A DNA stretch of 9,153 nt from CAYQAJ01 sp964415245 (GTDB taxonomy: Bacteria > Planctomycetota > Planctomycetia > Pirellulales > Pirellulaceae). Position 1 is the first letter of the stretch; every line of letters begins with the position of its first letter. Shown one piece after another: positions 6,237 to 9,153 of this stretch. Position numbers and translations under genes: made by a program. The notes below the pieces were generated by a model. It worked only from the letters and a program-made list of their open reading frames with translations, did not search any database and was not told the DNA's origin. The stretch spans positions 1 through 9,153 of the forward strand of contig CAYQAJ010000215.1 in the NCBI GenBank assembly GCA_964415245.1, written 5' to 3'.

Positions 6237-7598
6237 TCACTCGCGGTTTTGCAGCGTCTTCGTGAGCACCGCGTCCAGCTCTTCCAGGCCGCGGTCGCGA
6301 TTCACCTCGTAAAAGCCGACGTGGTAGTCGACAATTTTTCCGTCGGGACCCACCACGATGAACAGCGGCAAGTCGGCGTCCGCCCGGCGCGGATCGCCAA
6401 ATCGTTTCAGCACGGTGCCATCGTCCAAGAGCACGGGATAGTCGAGGTTCATAAATGCCACGAGCTTTTTCACGCTCGTCGTGGCGGCGCGTCGCTCGCG
6501 CTCGTCGCCCAGTCGAAGGTCGACCGCCACGCCGTACACCGCCACTCCCTCCGACTTCCGCTTGCGGTGCAGAAAGTCGAGGTACCCGATCTGCCCATAG
6601 GGCTCTTCCAGCGGGCTGTCGAGGTACGGCCAGAAGTGCAGCACCGTCACCTTGCCCTTCAGGTTCTCGTGATTGAGTGTCTCTCCCTGGAGCCCCTTGA
6701 GCGAAAACGGCATGCACTCGCTGCCGAGATACTTCTTTCGCAGGGCGGCCACGGCGCTGTTCCGACCGCCTTGGTCTTTCACATCTTCGGCGATGGTTTG
6801 GACGAGCGCTGCCAAGGGGCCTTCGGCGGCAAGTCGCTCGATCGCGGGAATCTCGGCTTGGACGGCGGATAGCTGCGCGGCGCTGAAGTCGGCCCTTCCC
6901 GTGCCGGCGACGTAACCCAGGTCGTCGCGCAGTTTGGCGAGGGCCGACCAAGCGGCGACATTGGCGTCGAGCGCTTCTCCCGCGAGCGTGCTGCGATCGG
7001 CCAATTCGAGTGTCAACTCGTACTGTTCTCCATTGCCCATGAACACCACCTCGGAAAGCGTCAGCACCAGGGGACTCGCCTTGTCGACCAACATGGTGCG
7101 CTTCCGCCCGTAGGGGCTGCGCACGACGAGCCGCCACGCCGGTCGATCGCCCACCTTGGCCTCTTCGACCACCTCGTGTTCCAGGCGATCGTCGACCCAG
7201 GTGAGTCCGATGGCCAGCGGCTCCTCGGCGGCCAACAGCGGCAGCGTCACCGGCACGACGCTCTTGCCGCCCTTCCGGTCGTACCACACCGTGGGCACGG
7301 AAGGTTCCCGCGCCCGCCAACGACCGTCGACGCGCACCGAGCCGAATCGCTCGGGCCACGGCCACTGCCCGTGACCTTTCTCATGGATCGCCCAGAGAAG
7401 CGTGGCACCGGAATCGTCGACGCTGGACACCAGAACCGCCAGCTCGATCTTCTTGCGGCTGTCGGCCTCTTCCCCCTTGGTCGCGACGAGTTGGCCGCGG
7501 TATTTCAGCAGCGTGCCGGCTTCGACGCTCGCGGCATCGGCCTCGGCACCAGCGGCCAGAGCGGACACCAGCAGTAGCAGCGCAATGCCGAGATTCAT
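6237..7598 (-). CDS. Secreted protein with degenerate thioredoxin/TlpA-like domain
   Basis: A 453-residue exported protein. MNLGIALLLLVSALAAGAEA is a signal-peptide-like start, though without a positive residue before the hydrophobic core. Residues about 25-200 are beta-rich and unrecognised; 205-290 look helical and charged. The C-terminus (about 290-453) is a TlpA/AhpC-type thioredoxin fold: GKVTVLHFW at 315-323, the beta-alpha region around VAVYGVAVD, and ADLPLFIVVGPDGKIV at 408-423 with P411 in the cis-proline place. The W-C-x-P-C active site is replaced by L-D-S-P-L (326-330), so no redox pair exists; the only cysteine in the mature protein is C295. The ATG at 7598 is supported by AAGGA (7611-7607), 8 nt upstream, and by the signal peptide. 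The 87 extra open codons upstream are dismissed. It is a monocistronic unit, convergent with hisN and divergent from the DinB gene. Confidence 0.82.
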   Translation of the reverse strand: MNLGIALLLLVSALAAGAEADAASVEAGTLLKYRGQLVATKGEEADSRKKIELAVLVSSVDDSGATLLWAIHEKGHGQWPWPERFGSVRVDGRWRAREPSVPTVWYDRKGGKSVVPVTLPLLAAEEPLAIGLTWVDDRLEHEVVEEAKVGDRPAWRLVVRSPYGRKRTMLVDKASPLVLTLSEVVFMGNGEQYELTLELADRSTLAGEALDANVAAWSALAKLRDDLGYVAGTGRADFSAAQLSAVQAEIPAIERLAAEGPLAALVQTIAEDVKDQGGRNSAVAALRKKYLGSECMPFSLKGLQGETLNHENLKGKVTVLHFWPYLDSPLEEPYGQIGYLDFLHRKRKSEGVAVYGVAVDLRLGDERERRAATTSVKKLVAFMNLDYPVLLDDGTVLKRFGDPRRADADLPLFIVVGPDGKIVDYHVGFYEVNRDRGLEELDAVLTKTLQNRE

Positions 7599-7719
7599 GG
7601 TCGTGGTCCTTGAAAAAACCGAAGCGTAGGCGACGGATTTCGGAACCCGAAGCGTCAGCGAGGCGGTGCAGCATTCGTGCGTTCTACCGCCCTTTGGTGT
7701 GCCAGCGAACCGTCGCACC

Positions 7720-7725
7720 ATTGTA
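7720..7725 (-). promoter_or_regulatory. Possible -10 box for the thioredoxin-like gene
   Basis: On the minus strand TACAAT (7725-7720) lies about 120 nt upstream of the ATG at 7598. No recognisable -35 box stands at 16-18 bp, so the assignment is weak. Nothing better was seen in the 241-bp divergent gap, whose left part (7612-7719) shows no other feature. Confidence 0.22.
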
Positions 7726-7760
7726 CCTGGAACGCCCGAATGCCGCGAGTCGTGGGCACG

Positions 7761-7788
7761 TTGACAGGTCGCGGACCCCTGCGATAAC
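7761..7788 (+). promoter_or_regulatory. Promoter of the DinB-like gene
   Basis: A perfect -35 box TTGACA (7761-7766) and GATAAC (7783-7788, 4 of 6 consensus bases) are separated by 16 bp, about 50 nt upstream of the ATG at 7840. Orientation and distance fit the DinB-superfamily gene. Confidence 0.55.
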
Positions 7789-7839
7789 GTGCTCACTGCC
7801 AAAACGCGAACGAAACTCCATGAGCCGAGAGGTGACCGC

Positions 7840-8331
7840 ATGAGCATCTTCGACCACATGATCGCCAGCTACCAATTCAACCGCGGCCGTACGCTGGGGC
7901 TGTTGGACGAGATTGCCAAGCGGCCCGATGCCCGCGAAGCGCTCGCGTGGCGGCCCGGGCCCGGTCGAGCGCATATCGGCTGGCAGCTTATGCACATTGG
8001 CGTTACCGAGGAGCTTTTCGCATCCGAGCGGTTGGCGCCGGACAAGAAGGGCCAGTTCACCGAGCTATGGCCGCGGTTTCGCGGAGGCAGCACGCCCGAC
8101 GACGATGTTCCCTCGGCCGCCGACATCCGCCGCGTGTTGGACGCCAGCCGCGAGCATTTGCTCGACACGCTGGGGCGATTCGGTGAGGACGATCTCGGCA
8201 TGATCCCCGAGGCGCTCAAGTCGCGCGGACTTACGCTGCTCGACGTGCTGCACATCCTCTCCTGGCACGAAGCGCACCACCAGGGACAGGCGCACATTAC
8301 GCTGAACCTGTACAAGGCCAGCCTCGCGTAG
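7840..8331 (+). CDS. DinB-superfamily four-helix-bundle protein
   Basis: A 163-residue soluble protein of the DinB/YfiT-like fold, a metal-binding four-helix bundle. Some members are thiol-dependent S-transferases (bacillithiol or mycothiol) and most have no known substrate. The likely metal triad is H52 in IGWQLMHIG together with H143 and H147 in SWHEAHHQGQ, the spacing typical of the family. The length is normal. The ATG at 7840 is supported by GAGAGGT (7826-7832), 7 nt upstream; an in-frame ATG at 7789 would overlap the -10 region of the promoter. The gene is transcribed alone from its own promoter and lies back to back with the thioredoxin-like gene. Its specific function cannot be inferred here. 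Confidence 0.85.
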   Translation: MSIFDHMIASYQFNRGRTLGLLDEIAKRPDAREALAWRPGPGRAHIGWQLMHIGVTEELFASERLAPDKKGQFTELWPRFRGGSTPDDDVPSAADIRRVLDASREHLLDTLGRFGEDDLGMIPEALKSRGLTLLDVLHILSWHEAHHQGQAHITLNLYKASLA

Positions 8332-8395
8332 GGGCCAGCCGCGCGAAAGGCCGTTCCATTTTGCGCTGCCTTCTGACTCAGATTGTGCGGCACAC

Positions 8396-8423
8396 TTGGC
8401 TGCCCGCTGGCACGCGCTATAAT
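8396..8423 (+). promoter_or_regulatory. Sigma70-type promoter of the AAA+ ATPase gene
   Basis: TTGGCT (8396-8401, 4 of 6) and a perfect -10 box TATAAT (8418-8423) are separated by 16 bp. The predicted transcription start is near 8430, giving a leader of about 88 nt before the ATG at 8518. The DNA from the DinB stop (8331) to this site shows only a short GGCC-flanked fold after the stop. Confidence 0.72.
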
Positions 8424-8426
8424 GCG

Positions 8427-8451
8427 GGAAGCCGTCTCTGCTTCCGGAAGC
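8427..8451 (+). repeat. Palindrome and alternative hairpins at the start of the ATPase leader
   Basis: GGAAGC occurs at 8427-8432 and 8446-8451, with its complement GCTTCC at 8440-8445 between them. The right pair forms a perfect 12-bp palindrome (8440-8451). The left pair forms a 6-bp stem with a 7-nt loop. The middle strand can therefore pair with either side. The unit starts within a few bases of the predicted transcription start. It could be an operator or a 5'-end stabilising hairpin. Confidence 0.5.
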
Positions 8452-8517
8452 TCGTGGCGCTCGGCCTGCTTTGCCTACGCCGCGCCGACCAACTACCAAA
8501 GCTCCCCACCGCTTCGC

Positions 8518-9153
8518 ATGACCACGATCCAAACTAAACCGGCCAATCTGCGGCAGCTTCGCGAGAGCGGCTGGCAATCGAAAACCGTCAAGCGAGAAAT
8601 CCACGACAATTTTCTGCGGATGCTCGCCGACGGCGACGACCTCTTCCCGGGCATCATCGGCTACGACGACACGGTGATTCCCGAGATCAGCCTGGGGCTG
8701 CTTTCGAGTCACGACATGCTTTTCCTGGGCGAGAAGGGCCAGGCCAAGAGCCGCCTCATGCGGTCGCTCGTGCGGGTGCTCGACGAGGAGATTCCCTACA
8801 TCGACATTCCCCCCGCCCCGTTTCATGATGACCCGTACAAGCCCATCAGCCGCGCGTGCCGCGAGTTTGTCGCGACGCACGACGAAGACGACGTGCCAAT
8901 CGGCTGGTGGCGGCGCGACGATCGCTATGCCGAGCGGCTCGCCCCCGGCACCAAATTCGCCGACATCATCGGCGAGATCGACCCTGCCAAGCTCGCCGGC
9001 GGCACCAGCATGTCGGCTGAGGAAGCGCTGCACTTCGGACTCATCCCCCGCATGCACCGCGGCATCTTCGCCATCAACGAGCTGCCGGAGCTCGTCGAGC
9101 TGGTGCAAGTGGGGCTGTTCAACATTCTGGACGAGCGCGACGTGCAGATTCTC
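8518..9153 (+). CDS. ChlI/MoxR-like AAA+ ATPase (N-terminal part, cut by window edge)
   Basis: The first 212 codons of an ATPase resembling magnesium-chelatase subunit I and MoxR proteins; the frame is open to the last base, so the C-terminus is missing. Such ATPases usually act as remodelling machines with a VWA-domain partner encoded nearby, often annotated as magnesium chelatase even where no chlorophyll is made. The Walker A segment is G71-E-K-G-Q-A-K-S78, with alanine where the third glycine is usual. The Walker B strand GIFAINE (182-188) has asparagine in place of the usual aspartate, followed by LPEL. The segment between them (about 95-175) is long and rich in acidic and aromatic residues. 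The ATG at 8518 has no strong ribosome binding site but precedes a coherent N-terminus (MTTIQTKPANLRQL). A 347-codon antisense frame overlaps it and is dismissed. Confidence 0.85.
   Translation, partial: MTTIQTKPANLRQLRESGWQSKTVKREIHDNFLRMLADGDDLFPGIIGYDDTVIPEISLGLLSSHDMLFLGEKGQAKSRLMRSLVRVLDEEIPYIDIPPAPFHDDPYKPISRACREFVATHDEDDVPIGWWRRDDRYAERLAPGTKFADIIGEIDPAKLAGGTSMSAEEALHFGLIPRMHRGIFAINELPELVELVQVGLFNILDERDVQIL

Noticed and set aside
7599..7859. N-terminal extension of the thioredoxin-like gene by 87 codons
   Set aside because: It would bury the signal peptide, and a good ribosome binding site directly precedes the ATG at 7598.
8065..9108. 347-codon open frame on the minus strand opposite the DinB-like and ATPase genes
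   Set aside because: It spans two real genes and their promoter on the other strand and shows no recognisable domain.

Overview
The window is a GC-rich stretch of a bacterial chromosome. It carries mostly housekeeping genes, with small intergenic repeats. It looks planctomycete, probably Pirellulales-like. This is inference, based on the style of the signal peptidase II and threonine synthase, a small cysteine-containing conserved protein, a large secreted thioredoxin-fold protein, a ChlI/MoxR-like AAA+ ATPase, and two kinds of non-coding repeat. No phage genes, transposase gene, CRISPR array, tRNA or rRNA were seen.

Positions 1-1503: a truncated copy of a hairpin-forming repeat, then a ROK-family sugar kinase (+), then a convergent small protein of unknown function (-) with a possible zinc site. 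Positions 1504-1769: no gene. Most of this gap is a 204-bp AT-armed element with near-perfect 17-bp terminal inverted repeats, resembling a MITE. Positions 1770-3964: a minus-strand pair, thrC then dapB, joined by a 4-nt ATGA overlap. Threonine synthase and dihydrodipicolinate reductase serve the threonine and lysine branches of the aspartate family.

Positions 3965-4240: a divergent control region with a strong sigma70-type promoter reading right, a weaker candidate reading left and an inverted repeat between them. Positions 4241-6125: a rightward cluster of a DksA/TraR-type zinc-finger regulator, lspA (signal peptidase II, whose likely GTG start lies inside the preceding gene) and an inositol-monophosphatase-family enzyme that best fits histidinol-phosphatase. 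A second, fuller copy of the hairpin repeat (6152-6235) sits between this cluster and the convergent gene that follows.

Positions 6237-9153: a secreted thioredoxin-fold protein (-) whose CxxC active site is replaced by D-S-P-L; a divergent DinB-superfamily protein (+); and, behind a clear promoter and a palindromic leader, the first 212 codons of an AAA+ ATPase with altered Walker A and B motifs that runs off the right edge.

No new multi-gene system is evident. The most useful leads are the two repeat families, the redox-inactive thioredoxin-fold protein, the zinc-less ROK kinase, the uncharacterised 125-residue protein, and the palindromic leader and motif changes of the edge ATPase.
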